From Erythrocercus mccallii (Eukaryota; Chordata; Aves; Passeriformes; Dicruridae): a DNA stretch of 64,000 nucleotides. The stretch is taken from assembly GCA_013397435.1 (NCBI GenBank), contig VZRG01001481.1, positions 1 through 64,000 of the forward strand, written 5' to 3'. A program made the position numbers and the translations under genes. Below are positions 12,965-26,204 of this stretch, piece after piece. The notes under the pieces are model-generated. The model ran no database searches and had not been told where the DNA came from. It worked only from the letters and a program-made list of their open reading frames with translations. Every line of letters begins with the position of its first letter. The first letter of the stretch is position 1.

Positions 12965-14281
12965 AAATACCCTACAAATTGTGTCTCTACATTGCAAGTA
13001 CAGATGCCAATATGGGAATTAGACTTATCCAAAAAATTGTGAAGGTCTTATTGAAATTTTCAAGGGGTTGATACTGGAAAAATTGCAAGTGATGCAGAGC
13101 CAATGAATTATCTGAATATATACCTTTGGCCTTTTAACGTAAAATAAGGTGCTGGTCTCTATTACCACAGGTACTAATATGTATCTTGCAAATGGGACTA
13201 TGCTATAACATATTTGCTTTATGCTTTGAAGTCCAAACAACCACAGCACTTGAGGTGATTGCATGTGGTGGATTTAGCCCAGCCTTTGGCCCCTCCAAAT
13301 CCATCTGGGTGTTCTGTCAGGCTGTCCTGGAGAGCTGAAGAGGTGTGAAGGCAGAGGAGGTTGTCACATGTCATTACAGAAACGCTGCCTATTATTTTTA
13401 ACTCTGTTCACAAACGCATCTCACGACTTTCTATGCTTTGTAAAGGAATTGTTTGCTATACTTTGTGTTGCAGGGCTCTCCAGGTAAGCAGGATAAAACC
13501 CCCCTGGCTCCTTTCTGTATAATAATATTTTTTTCATTTCGTTTTCTCTCTTGGCTTAAGGAGATAAAAGAAGTCCAGCAATAAAACCAGTCCAAAAGCG
13601 TCTGGGTACTTAAATACTGATACTCTCTTGTTTGTCATTCTCTCTTTGTTTATAGTTCCTTAGTCAGTTTTCAGTCTGTGCTCAAGAAAAAATCAGTTTG
13701 AATGATTTCTTTTAAGGGAGGCTATTTGACACATTCTTTGATTTACCAAAGTCTTCTGGACTATATATCATTCCAAACTACTCTGCACCTTTCATCTCAC
13801 TAACTGATAGAATTATTTTGGGAATGCATGGTGCAGTTTTCATGGCAATGTTTGCTTTCCTGGAAATCCATGCTTTGTAAGAAATACCTCTGATACTGGT
13901 GATGCATACATAGTTCTGGGGCAGACTGGGTTTTTAAACCCAGTGTTCAATCTGGAAGAAACAGCTAGGGCTATGAAGGTCTGTGATTTTGAATTTTGTA
14001 TTGAATTTAACCATTTAAAATACTTTTCTTATGAAAAATAATTATTTTATTTTGACAGTTTAGTGTTTTTCTGAAAAAAGAATTTTCCAAACTCCTTTGG
14101 AACCAAAATTTTTTTCCAGTTTTTCAGAAGCATTAGTTGCTGTGAGATTTGTACACAGCATGTTCTAAACAAATAAACAGCTGGGTAACCTACCGTTCAA
14201 TCTACAGTGGAGAACCCCCGAGTTTGTGGTACCTGAAAGAACTCCCTTCTTTCAAGAAATGTAACTAAAAAGATCTCACCG
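12965..14281. other. Unassigned DNA with one 20-bp palindrome
   Basis: No gene seen. A near-perfect inverted repeat lies at 13925-13944: arms ACTGGGTTT and AAACCCAGT around a TT centre. GC content rises modestly at 13260-13380 without a recognisable repeat. Confidence 0.55.
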
Positions 14282-15340
14282 TGTAGCAATGGGGAACCAA
14301 GACAGACAGACCTCTGAACTGTGGAATAAGGACTTTACAAGTAGAAATTATAAAGCAGGAATGTTTTATCTCCAGGTGGGACACACAGGGGGATATCTCC
14401 TCCAAACCATGCGTCCCTGGTCACGACAAGGTCCAGGTTTAAATACACATTGATCCCACAAACCCACCCCTCCCCACCCTGCCATTCCCTGCCTTCTCTC
14501 ACTTTGTATTCTAATTAGCTGCCACCCCTCCTGGTGGTGGTGAGTTGGGGTCTTGGGAGGAAGGCCGACGTCTTCCTCAGGTTGATCTTCACTTCTGGGC
14601 AGGCACAGTGGAGGCTTGGATGTTTTTCAGGTCACTTTGCTCTTGCCAAAGATTAGGAGCTTGATTTTGCTGGATTCAAGCCACAAAGTTCTGCTTTATC
14701 GATTTTGGACAAATACCTATGTCCTGCTTTGCTGAGTTTCAACACTGTATATCTTACCTATATGACTTTTGCTTAGTAACTACCTAACAACCAAGCTTAA
14801 TAGTGAATCTTCTATTTGTTCTCAGGACAAGCTGTTTCTCTACTTCTACAAAATTACCAAAAGCTGCTTCTAAGATCTTGTATTTTTAGATTCATAAACA
14901 CCCTCCACATCACCTCCTTGGCTGTACCCTTAACCCAAACCAAGCGCTCATTGGCTGCCTGCCAGAGCGATGTCACTGTTCACACGTCCCTTTAGCCAAT
15001 CAGCTCTCTGATGCCGCGGTGTCCATGCGCCTCCCCAGCCAATCACTGCCTGGCCCACGCGGCAGGCACGCGTCTCCGATGACAGGACCTGGTTTTTATC
15101 TCGCTGTTAGCCGAACCTTTCCCAGAATGCTTTCTGCTGAGCCAGAGTCAACAGGCTTTCTTGTCTTGTTTTATGGTTTGTACAGTTTTAGGGTTTTTAT
15201 GTTCTCAAAAGCAGCGGTACTAAATGTGGGTGTGGAAAGATCTCCCACTTCTACCCCGATGCTTCCCAATTTCTCCAGATTGTGGTGGTGCACCCGCCCA
15301 CCTCGCCCACCCTCGACCTTCTTTACAATCTCAGGAACTT
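14282..15340 (-). mobile_element. Probable LTR-retroelement remnant with CpG-dense core
   Basis: Several LTR-like traits occur on the minus strand. A TATTTAAA box is at 14445-14438, an A-rich GATAAAAC poly(A)-like segment at 14370-14363, and a U5-like stretch runs down to a terminal ...CTACA (plus TGTAG at 14282). On the far side, 14940-15115 is unusually CpG-dense (about 13 CpG by my count) and holds three CCAAT/ATTGG boxes at 14950-14954, 14996-15000 and 15039-15043. I infer an endogenous retroviral LTR or two overlapping elements. I could not find a matching target-site duplication, the right boundary is uncertain, and no gag/pol/env frame is visible. An unrelated small CpG island is the alternative. 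Confidence 0.35.
14940..15115. promoter_or_regulatory. CpG-dense segment with three CCAAT boxes
   Basis: Within otherwise CpG-depleted DNA, about 175 bases carry roughly 13 CpG dinucleotides. They also hold three NF-Y-type CCAAT pentamers, two on plus (14996-15000, 15039-15043) and one on minus (14954-14950). Spacing is about 43-46 bases, near four helical turns. A minus-strand TATA-like AGATAAAAAC lies near 15096-15105. This is promoter-like architecture, but whether it drives a gene or is the U3 of a retroelement cannot be settled here. Confidence 0.4.
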
Positions 15341-18300
15341 CTGATAAGCCTTGACCAAACCAGCTGGGGGGAATTTTTGGCTCCTAGGAGCACAAGATGA
15401 TGAAGAAACAGATACTGGTATTTTACATCTTGGTCCTGTGCTCATGGGTCTGTTTTGGTTAAGAGGTACCTGGGTACACAAAAATGGATGCAAAATTAAT
15501 ACAATTTTTATTCACTTAGCTTTACAAGACTAATTACCATTACAATTTCATGGGTGAGATGTTTAATGAGATTGCATGTTTTACTCTTTATTTGTATTCA
15601 GAGTGATTTTCATATGATGATAGGAACAGCATATAAAATAGCAGTGTGTCAAAAAGCCATCTCCTGAAGTATATAATATTGCTCAAACTGACACTGTTCA
15701 ATACAATAATCTATTTACATTCACCAAAACATGTAATATGTATGGGTTTCAGGCACTCTATTGATACAGGCTTGCATTTGTGTCTTTGTTTATCTGTGGG
15801 TCCATTTAGGTTAATTTTCTAGCAACTTTAAAATGATAAATAAAAATATTTTCAAAGAAACACCTGAGGTAGGGCTCTAGGGATTTTTTTTTCCTGTGGA
15901 ACTGCACTGCTCTGCATATTTAATATTAAATTTACCGTTAAATTAACACAGTTGGAGACATTATAATCTCTATTTAATATGATGATTTGAAAAGCTTCAC
16001 TAGAAAAAGGAAAACCAGCAACTTTGTCTGGCTGTGATGGTAACAATCAAATACTCTCTGTAATTCAGGCAAAATCCCCGCTTTAGATATTTCTTCAAAA
16101 TTGGGTTACACACAGGAGCTGCAAAATCAGCAGCTACTCTCCACCTCGAAATAGAAATTAATTACTCTTAAGTTAGTTCTCACCAGAAAAAAACATTTCT
16201 AGCACTTATTAAAATGTAGATCTGCCTACTGTTACTTTTGAGATGTTTGCAGCATTTTTTTTTTGCACATAAATGTCCTTTAACACTAAATTAATTGAGA
16301 AATTGGTGTATGGGAATTGGACCTAAACAAAGACGATAAATGAATTCTTGTCATGGTTCCTGACTTGCAGTGTTATTGGCCACAGGGAGGAGGTTTTAGC
16401 TCCGTTCCCTCCGCGGGATCAGCTCCAGGAGCAGCAGCACCATGGGCAGCTGTTTTGTCAGCAGTTCTCAGCCCCAGGAGAGCTCTGTGTGCTGGCTCTG
16501 CCATGGGCTGGGGCCCAGAGGAAACACAGTTATGTGCTCAACATCCAAACTTCACACTCTTTGTTCTGAAGGATGCTTTTTGCTCACTTATGCAAGAATT
16601 TTTATCAATCAAACCTAACTAACAAAGTGCACTTACTACCTCTCAGATATTTACTGAAACATCAGGAAATTTGGGACAAATAATGACTTTTTACAAGTCA
16701 AAATATCCTGATTTCTGTCTTGACTTGACTTAGCCTACAAATGGGAAGAGTGTTGGTGTGTTAAAATTGCTGCTCTGTGGTGCACAGGCCTTGGGGCAGA
16801 GCTGTCCTGTCCCTGTGAAAGGACACTGATCTGAGCCACATCTGCACTCTGTGACTAACTCAGTTCTGTGGAGCAGAGTGTGGAGCTGGATGGGAATTTG
16901 AGATTTATGTACACAAACATGCCTCACCTGTGCTGCATTACAGTGCTGTTAGAGCTTCCCTTCGGGTGTGTGTAATCCTTGGGAGCTCAAGCCAGACTAA
17001 ATACCATAGTGCCCATAGTGCCTTGGGAGGGGATGTGTGGAGCATGGAGTGTTTACATTGGAAAAGCTTTTCTGCAGTTCTAAGGATGGGCATAAAGGAG
17101 AAGAAGCACTGTATTTTAAACATTTCATATGCTGAGATTACCTCATGTGGCTGGCAGTTGTTCCTGAACCTGAGAAGAAGCTGAAATTTAGCCACATCAA
17201 TGAGTACTAACTGGGCTTCTCTTTGGCTCTGCAGTTTTCACAGAATTCTATGTTTCAGCTTTTCTGAGCATCTCTTCCCTGAATACTAGCTTTAAAATCT
17301 GTCAGTTAAAGTCAGTTGCAACCATAAAGAAAACATTTTGCAAATCGTTTCATCAGCAGTTTCTCATCTGTGTGATGGGCAAGATGTACTGGCATTTTTA
17401 AAGCTTTTTATCATGTCCTTTCTCTTCTAATAAGAAAAGGCTATGTCTTTGTCCATCAGCTTCTAAGCAGTGGTATTTCTCTTTGATATCCTTTGAAAAT
17501 GTTAGTTTGTGTCCCATGCCCTTGTAGAAGTTTTGTAAACTCTTTGGGAACTATACTTTCAGGACAAGCATACACAATTGACTGATGTTAAATTCCAGAT
17601 ATTTTTATACCTGAGAAGATAATTGCAGGTTAGCTGCCTCATAATTATCTCTGAGCAGTACCTTTTTGCCTGCTAGTGCTCAGTGCAGAAGCTGGGAGTA
17701 CATAGCATGGATGCATTTCAGTGAAATTCAAAAAATCAGCCAGGTTTACTTCTCATCCTTTCATGAATCATTTTGTTGTATTTTTGATTGTTTGTTTTGA
17801 ATGCAAGCAACAGCAACTGCACCAGGCAAAATTACTGGAGCCATATTAAAGTAGGATTTAAATAGATGTGTGAGTCAAGGTGCAGCTTGAAACATCAGCT
17901 CAGGGCTTTAGAACAATGGTTCTTTTTCTGCACTTAGGACTTTTATTGCTGCAACTGGAGCTTTCTTTTTCCACAAATGGGCTATGAGAGAGCGGTGGAG
18001 GCATTGACCAATTTAGCTGCTCTTTTTTTCCCCCTGTGCCTCTTTTCTCTCCTTAAAGCTAATGTTGCTCTTACAGATTTAACATGAAGTTTGAAAGCTC
18101 AGTGTAAGTAGGGCCTTCACTTATAGAACTTCTCTAAGCCAAATTCTCCTGTTTTTTTTTTTTTTTAATTTTTCATGGGAGGCTTTATTTACAAGACAAA
18201 ACTAGAAGATAATACACCAAATCAGTTCTCAATTTCACTGTGCTCTTAATATACTTTTTGAGCTTTGCTTAGTGGAAAGTAAGCAAAAATAAAGGCACTA

Positions 18301-20043
18301 AAATTAAGACTGTAATGTGTATGAGTGAGTGAGAGGACAGTCGCAGGGAAGGTGGGCTCACATATGCTTATTTTCAAGCTTCTGGAATTTTTTGGTCTTT
18401 CTTCCCACTATATATTCTGTTCAAAAGCAGTAGCAGCACAGCTTTTGCTGAGCAGCTCATGATTTCAAAGACAAACTTGGAAAAGCTCCAGTATATCTGC
18501 CACTCTAATTTATACCTATGAGGATTAAGATGTCCAGTTAAGCCATGAAAATGACTAAGTTTATTCCCACTTGATCAATTACAGTGTCTCCTAAGAAAAC
18601 ATAGGGGTAATATCTGTACATATGTATTTAATAGATGTCATATACCACCTGGGATATATGCATCAGCAGTGTGTATATTAATTTAATAAGTCAGTTAATG
18701 TTTTCACTAAAATCAGCTTTCAAATGTCAAGCAAAGCAATAAACACAAGCTAATTTGCCAGTGGGTCAGACACTGCCCTTTTGCTATAGCTGAGCTTTCT
18801 GTAGCCATGTCACTTGTCACTTCTTTGACCTGAGTTGAGCTGAGGGTAACAAGTACAGTGAAAAGACAGAACTGCATCCTTTGGTAAAGTCAACTGGAGT
18901 AGCTTCCTTTGCTGCACTGACAATTATTTCTGTGGGTGAAAATGTGATCTGGAATCTGCTGCAAAGCATTTTTGTTTTCATGCAGTTTTCATGTCACATC
19001 TACACTGCTTTTTCTTCCCCTCTGTTACTTGGAGGAAAGAAAGGGGTTTTTTGTTTGGTTGGTTTTGGTTTGGTTTGGGTTTTTTGTAAGTTGCTATTTT
19101 TTTAAAAGCACATCTAAGGAAATTAAATTATCATGCTTTAGACAAAACTGAGATGCTATTTTTTTTCCTGTTGCTGTTTCTTCTTCCACTCTTTAAGAAA
19201 GAAGCAAAAAACCTTTAAAAATATTCCCTATCCATAGCAAAAGAAACATTAAATAATTTGGTGGCCATTGCCTCTTTCCACATACCAGTGAGAGCTGCAT
19301 AATTCATGTGGAGCAAGTTATTCAGCCACAGAAAAAGAGGGCTGCAGAGGAGAAGGTGAAAAAATTTTTTAAAACTATTGTTTTGTAAGTTGATATTATT
19401 GCATTGGAGTTAAACTCTCCATTTCTAATTTTGCAGACTGGAAAATGGCAATAAAAATAATAGATTTTAGTAGCCAGATTTAACCTTTTCATTATGTTTT
19501 GAGCCATTGCTAAATAGGAGCACTCCTAATCCTGTAATGTTATTATACCATGTTTCCCTACGCCTTTGAGTTACTAACTTGTGGTTGCAGAAAGCTGAGA
19601 TATTCAAGCGAACTTCTTGCAATTTAAGGCTTATTGTCTGTCTTGAATGCTAAGAGACACACACTGGTGGAACTCTGTTAAAGGTCCTTTAGTGGCAGGA
19701 AATTATGTCTGAGGAATGGAAAAGACACATTATTATTATTATGGCCTTCTGCACATTAGGATATGCTGCAGCAGAGAGTTACTGAATTCAGCTGGTCACA
19801 AAAGGTTTAAGTTTCAAGTCTTTTCCCGTATCCTTGCCGAGATTCCAGAGTGAGAGGCAGTTCCAGTCATTTACCTGAAATGTGGGAAATCCAGACAAAT
19901 GCAAGGTTTTCATTCTTTTTGTATAAATTATTCTCTGTCAGTAACCTTAACGGCATCAGTCTTTATTTGTGACATGATCAGTGCTCAGTGGTAAAAGTGA
20001 GGGGACATCCAAAGTGAGTCAAATGTAGCAAATCTGAAAGCTA
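15341..20043. other. Unassigned DNA
   Basis: No supported gene. The segment at 16375-16530 is GC-richer, and overlapping plus frames at 16348-16622 have no recognisable domain. A T15 run is at 18152-18166. Several AT-rich patches contain no repeat I can name. Confidence 0.55.
19045..19086 (+). repeat. G/T-rich simple repeat
   Basis: About 40 bases composed only of G and T, dominated by GGTTTG and GGTTTT units, with several GG doublets and one GGG. Low-complexity sequence. A weak two-layer quadruplex is conceivable, but the G runs are too short for a strong prediction. Confidence 0.75.
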
Positions 20044-20478
20044 GGCACAGAATCACCAGCTAGGAAGAGACCTCCAAAGGTCACCTCTTCGAGCCTCCCA
20101 CTTAGAGCAGGGCTAAAAAGAGCAGGGCTGTTCAGGGCTTGTCTGCTCAAATTTTGAGCTTCTCCAAGGTTGTAGTTAACTTCTCTGGGCGACCCATTCC
20201 AGTTTTGAACACCCATATGTTTCAAAAATAAATTGGAAATGATTCTTGTGTTGAGTTAGAATTTCCCATGTCTATCAACTTGTGTTTGTTTTCTCTTGTC
20301 TTTTCACTCTGTACACATCTGAGAAGATTTTGGCAGCATCTTCTCTGTACCCCTGGGGGTACCCTTAATGTTTTCTGTCTTTAAGGCTGAGCAAACTCAG
20401 TTCTCTCAGCCTTTCATATTCCAGCTCCTGACCACCTCAGCATCTGCCATTTCTCAAAGCTAGGACCATATCAAGGTA
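20044..20478 (-). mobile_element. CR1 LINE 3' fragment
   Basis: The reverse complement follows the CR1 end in order. It has a GAGAACTGAGTTTGCTCAGCC block, then AGAGAAGATGCTGCCA, AAATTCTAACTCAACA and GGAATGGGTCGCCCAGAGAAG. Downstream come a leucine-rich ORF2 tail region and the 3' UTR with GAGGTCTCTTCC and AGAATTC-type terminal motifs. It is 5'-truncated, the usual outcome of CR1 target-primed insertion, and riddled with substitutions. Near 20105-20128 an AGAGCAGGGCT motif is doubled. Any open frame here is relic sequence and not a gene. Confidence 0.85.
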
Positions 20479-23400
20479 AGAATTTTGTGTTGCTTGTGTC
20501 CTGTTCCCTTTCATCTGCAAAAACCAACTGTCACAATTTGGCTTTTTCAACCCCCTGGATCTGTAAGCACATAACTTATGGCAATGTTTTTTAGCAGAGA
20601 AAAGTCCTGAGGATGTCTATAAAAGGTCAACGCAGACTTAGAATTATTTATTTATCTATTTATAACTTCTGTGACTAAATATATGTGAGAGAAGTTGCCT
20701 TAGGGTATCATACCAAACTTCCCCTGTGGACACACTTGAAGACATCTCCAATGGTACGACTACAGAATAATAATTGTCACCATTTAAAGAACATTAATGC
20801 CATGTAAAATATACTGGGATTTTAAATTAATTCCCTACTTTTAAGGCAGAACCTTGCTGGTTTGTTTTATTCAATATTTTTTTTAAATGTAGGAAAATAG
20901 AGTGCAAGACCGGATGCTTTTCTGAGGCTGACTCATTCAGTGGCAATCTCTGAAATGAAAGAGGTGTTTTGCCATGGTCTATGGGACAGAATGAAGAGCA
21001 GTGCCCTCCCCAATGTCATTGTTCACTGATGTATTCAGTAATTGCTACTTTTTGTTTGGGAATGTGTTCAATGATGTAGTAGGCAGAATTTCATCTCTCT
21101 GAATGAACTGTTGAAGTGGAGGTTTTCTGTTTAGCTCGATTCAAGAGCAAGTCTCTGAAGCTTTCAAAGAATGAATAAAGTGGATATAAAGGATCTTTGT
21201 GCTGGAGAGTGATCTTTCTGCCCTTTTATGAAGTACTGGAAGAATAGTTTGCAAAGCAGACAAACTGAGGTGAAAATTATATTGTGAGTCCTAGAATACA
21301 CATCCTGAAAGCCTTAAACTGCTCTAGGGAGAGCTGATGTTGTGGAATCCCTACTCTGAATTGATAGACAGCCAGACATATGCACTGATTAGGTAAAACT
21401 TGAAAGTTTAAAATTTCCATCTACTAAAACCTTAGGAATTACTAGTATTGCATTTGGGGAAGTATGCATGAGTATCAGATAAATCTTCACACACCTTTAT
21501 TTTCCACATGCTAGTTGGAAGACATTTCATTAAAGAAAACATAAAAATATATTTTCAACGAACTTTCCTATTATTAAGTCAAACCTACCTGTTTTGTCTT
21601 CAGTTCCAGGCCTTGATTTGTCTTTCTAAATAGAAATTATAACTTCTTTTGGGAGGCAGTTATAAAACAAATGTTACCTTGCATTTAATTATAACTTCAT
21701 TTATAAAGTGATAAGAAATTTACAGGTAGAAATTTGACATACACATTTTTTACACCTGAATTCCATAAAGGTCTAAGTTGTTGCGGAGATGCCCTACCCA
21801 GACAACTCATGCACATATTTTTATTCATTCTTGGTTTCCCTGATTACTTCTAGAAGAAGTAACTTTTGCAGGTGATTGTGTGAAAACAAAAAGTTAAAAT
21901 ACAGCTTAGATACTAAAAAAAAAGGAACTAGATTTTTGACCTTCCTAAATGATTTGGTCTGGACTCATTGTGAAGAATTAGTGAAGTCTGCTGCAGCTTC
22001 TTTTATCTCACGTGGTTTTCTCACCCCCAGTTAATTGGACACTGAGTAGAAACTTGGATGAAAGGATCTGAGGAAGAATCATTAACCTAAACAAACTTTC
22101 TGTTTTTCCTTCAGTTAGTTTTGTCCTACATTGAAATGAAAAGTTACCAAGCTGATAGTCTTGTGTGCACTCAATTTTCCCTAACTGACGTGGGAAGGAT
22201 TATGAAAAGAAAAATAAGAATTCTATTCCCAAAATGGGCTTCAACATTTAAGATTTTCCTGAGGAAATGAGAAAGGGAGGGAAGTGTTTATGACTCATTC
22301 ACCTTGTTCTTTCTTCACTCAAGTTTCACGTTCATGTTTCTAAATTTGGTGAAAGAAAAGTCTTTCTTCACTTGAGACTTTGTAAGCACTGTATTTGCAC
22401 TAAACATTGGTATATGAGCTTTATAGGAGGTTGGTGATATCTGAGATTATGTACACTGTGTGCCAGTGGATCCTGCACAGAGGTACCATGTCTGCAAACT
22501 GTATATTGGGTTAATTGTTCTGCTCCTATCTATGTCGCTATCTGCAACCTAATCTACCTTTCTTTTTTTTTTTTTTTGACTGAAGTCTTTTCTTCTCCTA
22601 AACTCTAAAAAAGCTCTTAGTTATGTAAAAAAAAAAAAAAGCTGTGGAAAATCAAGGTAGAATTCATAAAGTTAGAGTGCATTATCTCTCACTACTTGGA
22701 TAGTGAACAGAGTTTCAGCCTTCAGGGGTGCTTATGATTTTTTCACACCTTTCATTTGTAATAATTATTAGACAGAAAACTTGGGACAGCACCAGGGCTT
22801 TCATCTACTCAGTGGTGTTCCATTTGTGTCCCCAGAAACTTCTCTGAGAGACCAGAAGCACTAAATGGCTCTTCCATCCAACCTTATGGCAAGGCTGGAG
22901 GTGGCTCTGCTGCCTGCCTGGAGAGCTGGCTCAGGAATAAGATATTACAGCCTTCCAGCCAAGGAAAGTTGCCACAGCAATGATGATATCATGGATAGAA
23001 TTTATGGACTATTGTGTATTTGTCTCTTGTCATTGCTAAGTGCAAGCGAGCAAGCAAAACTCCCGTCAGCCACAGCATCTGTTCAGCTTTAGAGCATAAC
23101 TTCAAAATTAGACCCTGTGTTTGCAAATCCAGAGCCATGCAAAAAGTGCCATCTGGCCTCGATCTGTTTCACAGTAAATTCGTTTATTTTGTGAAACTGA
23201 GGAGACAGCCCAAAGAACTACAAGGCATTTCCACTGAGAACTTGCAGTGGTTGATATAGACACAAGAACCAACTATTCCTGTGCAATTGGGCAGTGCAAA
23301 AGAATGTACTCGATCACACTATGGCTCCAGAATAATCCCAGCAAGAAGGAAGCTGAGGAATCCCTGTTGGGCTTTTCTAAAGTTTTAGCAAGGTATAAGG

Positions 23401-26204
23401 TTGTTTGAAGAGGAGATAGATTTCTATAGGCCATAATAAAATAAGACAGGAGTCCTAAATTATCCTAAACCCACATGATTAAACTTTATGCCAGAGCAAA
23501 TAAAGACAGAATATTTCTGAAAATAAATGTCCTAATTTTACCTTCTGTAACACCTGCAAGCTAGATCAATTGCTTTGTGGTAGGAAAAGAATTTTCAGGC
23601 AGCATAGAAGTAATCTCTGATCCAAAACCATCTGGCAGTATCAAAAATCTGTCACAGTTGGTCAGTGATTAGATCCTGGTGATAAGAACAGTATCTGGAA
23701 TACTGAACAGGTATCCTTTATTTGATGCTTTTTGAGGGACTTCAGACACATGCCAAGAGCCTCAAAATAATAATTATTCTAAGCTACAGGTATGAAAAAG
23801 ATCAGAAACTTTAAGTGGTGGCCAACTCTTTGTCTGAATTCTGCATTCATAAGTGAGAAACCCCAGAGAGATTATTCAAATATAGAATCCCAAAGACTAA
23901 CACGATAGGAGTGAAGAAATAATATACAAAGTATCAGTCACAAAGTATTTCAAATTTACAGAGTTTTTGACTGATAGTAGAGAAATGCCTAAGGAGACAG
24001 CCTGGAAGCAACACTGATACAAAATTGGCATTTTTCAAGTGAGGCCCTGAGAGATACCAAAGGCAGCTGTGCTGAGAGGAGAAATTGTGCCTGGTTGTGC
24101 TCTTTGGAGTGGGACAAGCTGAGCTGTTCTGGGGACATGGAGGCTGTGTAGCCTCATCCCGAGTTAGCAGGGTACGTGTTGAGTAAATCTAACTGGCCAC
24201 ATTGCGGTTTTGGGGGGTATTGTATTGTGATGAGATGAAAATCACATGCCAAAGGAAAAAAATGTCCACCTTCCACCTTCCAGAGAGAAAGTAGGATCTA
24301 TGAATTAGTCACTTCTGCGTATCTGAGGAGCCACTCAGGTGCTCCACTCTGTGCTCCAGGCAAACAGACAAACCCCCACTAACAGCATGTGGTGAATTTG
24401 GCACTAAATTGATTTGTGAGAAATGAGGATTTCATTAATGCAGGCCAGGCAGTAACCATAGCAGAAATCTTGAAGTAAATGCATGCCTCACATCAGGGGG
24501 CAGAGTGTTCTGCAGTGAAATGAGGACTGTATTTACAAGTTAGATAGAAGTGCCTGAGAACAGGCATTATTCAGAGGCATTTGAGTACAGAGGTTGATAA
24601 TTAGAAAAAACCTTTTCCTCTGCGGCTCCCCCTTAAATGTCAGGAACTTTTAAGTCCTGCTAAAGTTTCTCATGAATCAGAAGTGAGATATGGAAGTGAG
24701 GGGCTCACTTTTGATTTTAGGTTGCCATGTTTTGAGTTTCTGTGTTCAGATAATGAAGTGCTGTGCTGCTGCCTAGCTTCTGTGGAATGCTGGAAAAGGA
24801 ATTGGAAAAGGAGTCTTACTGGCACTGAGAAACTAGCAACTGATGGAAAAGGCAAAAAACCAGGAGGGCATCCAGAAGCCTGAAATGTTTGTCCAGTGTC
24901 AGATACACAGATTGACTAAATCAGTGTAGACTAGATCAGTGGAGAAAGAAATTGTTAAGGAAGAGCAAGGAGATGAAAATCAGATGACTGAGAACCTGGA
25001 GTTCTGTTCTGAGGTGGTTCTTTTGGTTTTAGTAATTTTATCACTTTCTATATGTGAAGCATTTTTGTTCATTGCTGAGCAGCAGCAGCAGAGACCATGG
25101 CACAGTATCTGTCAATATTCCTACATGGTGGGATCAGAGGATTCCTGGAGAATTCCCAGGCAAATGTCACATGTGCTCACACCTTGCAAATCTAATGATG
25201 ATTATTGAGCTCCTGGCACAGAGCAGAGTCCTGGTCCTTACTTGTAGTATAATATACATAAATCAAAAAGGAAAAAAAAGCCAACAATTTAAAAAATCTT
25301 AACACTCAAGGAATATTTTTTGGAGTGGCACCATTTTAGATTTCAAAAACTTACTAGTAGAAAAATAAGTTTGTTCCTAAGATTTATGGAGAGTCTTATC
25401 TTCAGATAAGACAATATTCAATTATTCTAGCTGAAGGTTGTGAAGGATTTGGGTCCTATTTTTTCATAGAGTGGGTCTTGCTTATGGCAGTTAAAAAAAT
25501 TAAATATGATATCTATTGTGTTATGTTAAAAATTATAATTTTTACATTATAAATTAAAATGTCAAGTTGTGGTAGCAATTTTTTCCACTTTATAACGCTC
25601 AGATCTAACAATTTTAAATCAAGCAATTTAAAATCACTGATTCAATTCACTCCCCTACAGTTTTGGGTCTTTCAGGACAGACAGGAATAAAAAGCAGATT
25701 TTTTTTATGAGAGGAATATTTGAAAATGTTTGTATGTGACTGCTTGGTGAAGATCTAATGGTTTATAACATTAAAGAAAGAGAAAAGAATCCTGTAACAG
25801 CATTGTGGCACAGCTTTTAAAGACAGAGCAGTCAGGGCATGTAAAACTGCTGTTTCTATAGTAACAGGATTTTCGTCTTTTATAAATGAATGTGGAGAAT
25901 TTGGAGATGTACAATCTGACAGAGCAACACTGTGAAACTCGCCACATTCATCACTCTTCCAAAAATTTGTGCTACAGTAGAAAAAGCTCCATCTGCAGTG
26001 GAGTGTGCAGAGGGGACTGAAAGGATCCTACCAGGGATTAATCATATGTATGAAAAAATAGGCATTGGTGCAGAGTTTATTTCCCCAAAGAGGACTCCCA
26101 GGTTAATTGATGGAATCAACAGAGTCGTAGGTAGGACTCTTAGATGATTCTGTAAAGAAAGAGGACTCAGATACCCATTTAATACCCAGAAAGAAAACTA
26201 ATCA
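20479..26204. other. Unassigned DNA
   Basis: No gene or nameable repeat apart from the facing homopolymer tracts listed separately. Frames of 60-89 codons (22865-23092, 24939-25208 and others) lack family motifs. 25450-25660 is very AT-rich. Confidence 0.55.
22563..22640. repeat. Facing T15 and A14 homopolymer tracts
   Basis: A T15 run at 22563-22577 is followed about 50 bases later by an A14 run at 22627-22640. The two are complementary and could pair as an AT-only stem. They may be independent homopolymers, or poly(A) relics of two retrotransposed pieces in opposite orientation. The 49 bases between match nothing I know. Confidence 0.7.

Noticed and set aside
12844..13071. Frame encoding poly-Tyr/poly-Leu
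   Set aside because: Direct translation of the ACTATT microsatellite; artefact.
19045..19086. Interstitial telomere or strong G-quadruplex
   Set aside because: No TTAGGG units and only one G run of three within the G/T-only tract.
20019..20225. 68-codon minus frame as a gene
   Set aside because: Lies in the CR1 3' fragment; relic transposon sequence.
23160..23250. Possible further MIR copy (GAAACTGAGGAGACAG)
   Set aside because: Only one short word matches; the rest of the element is not in order.
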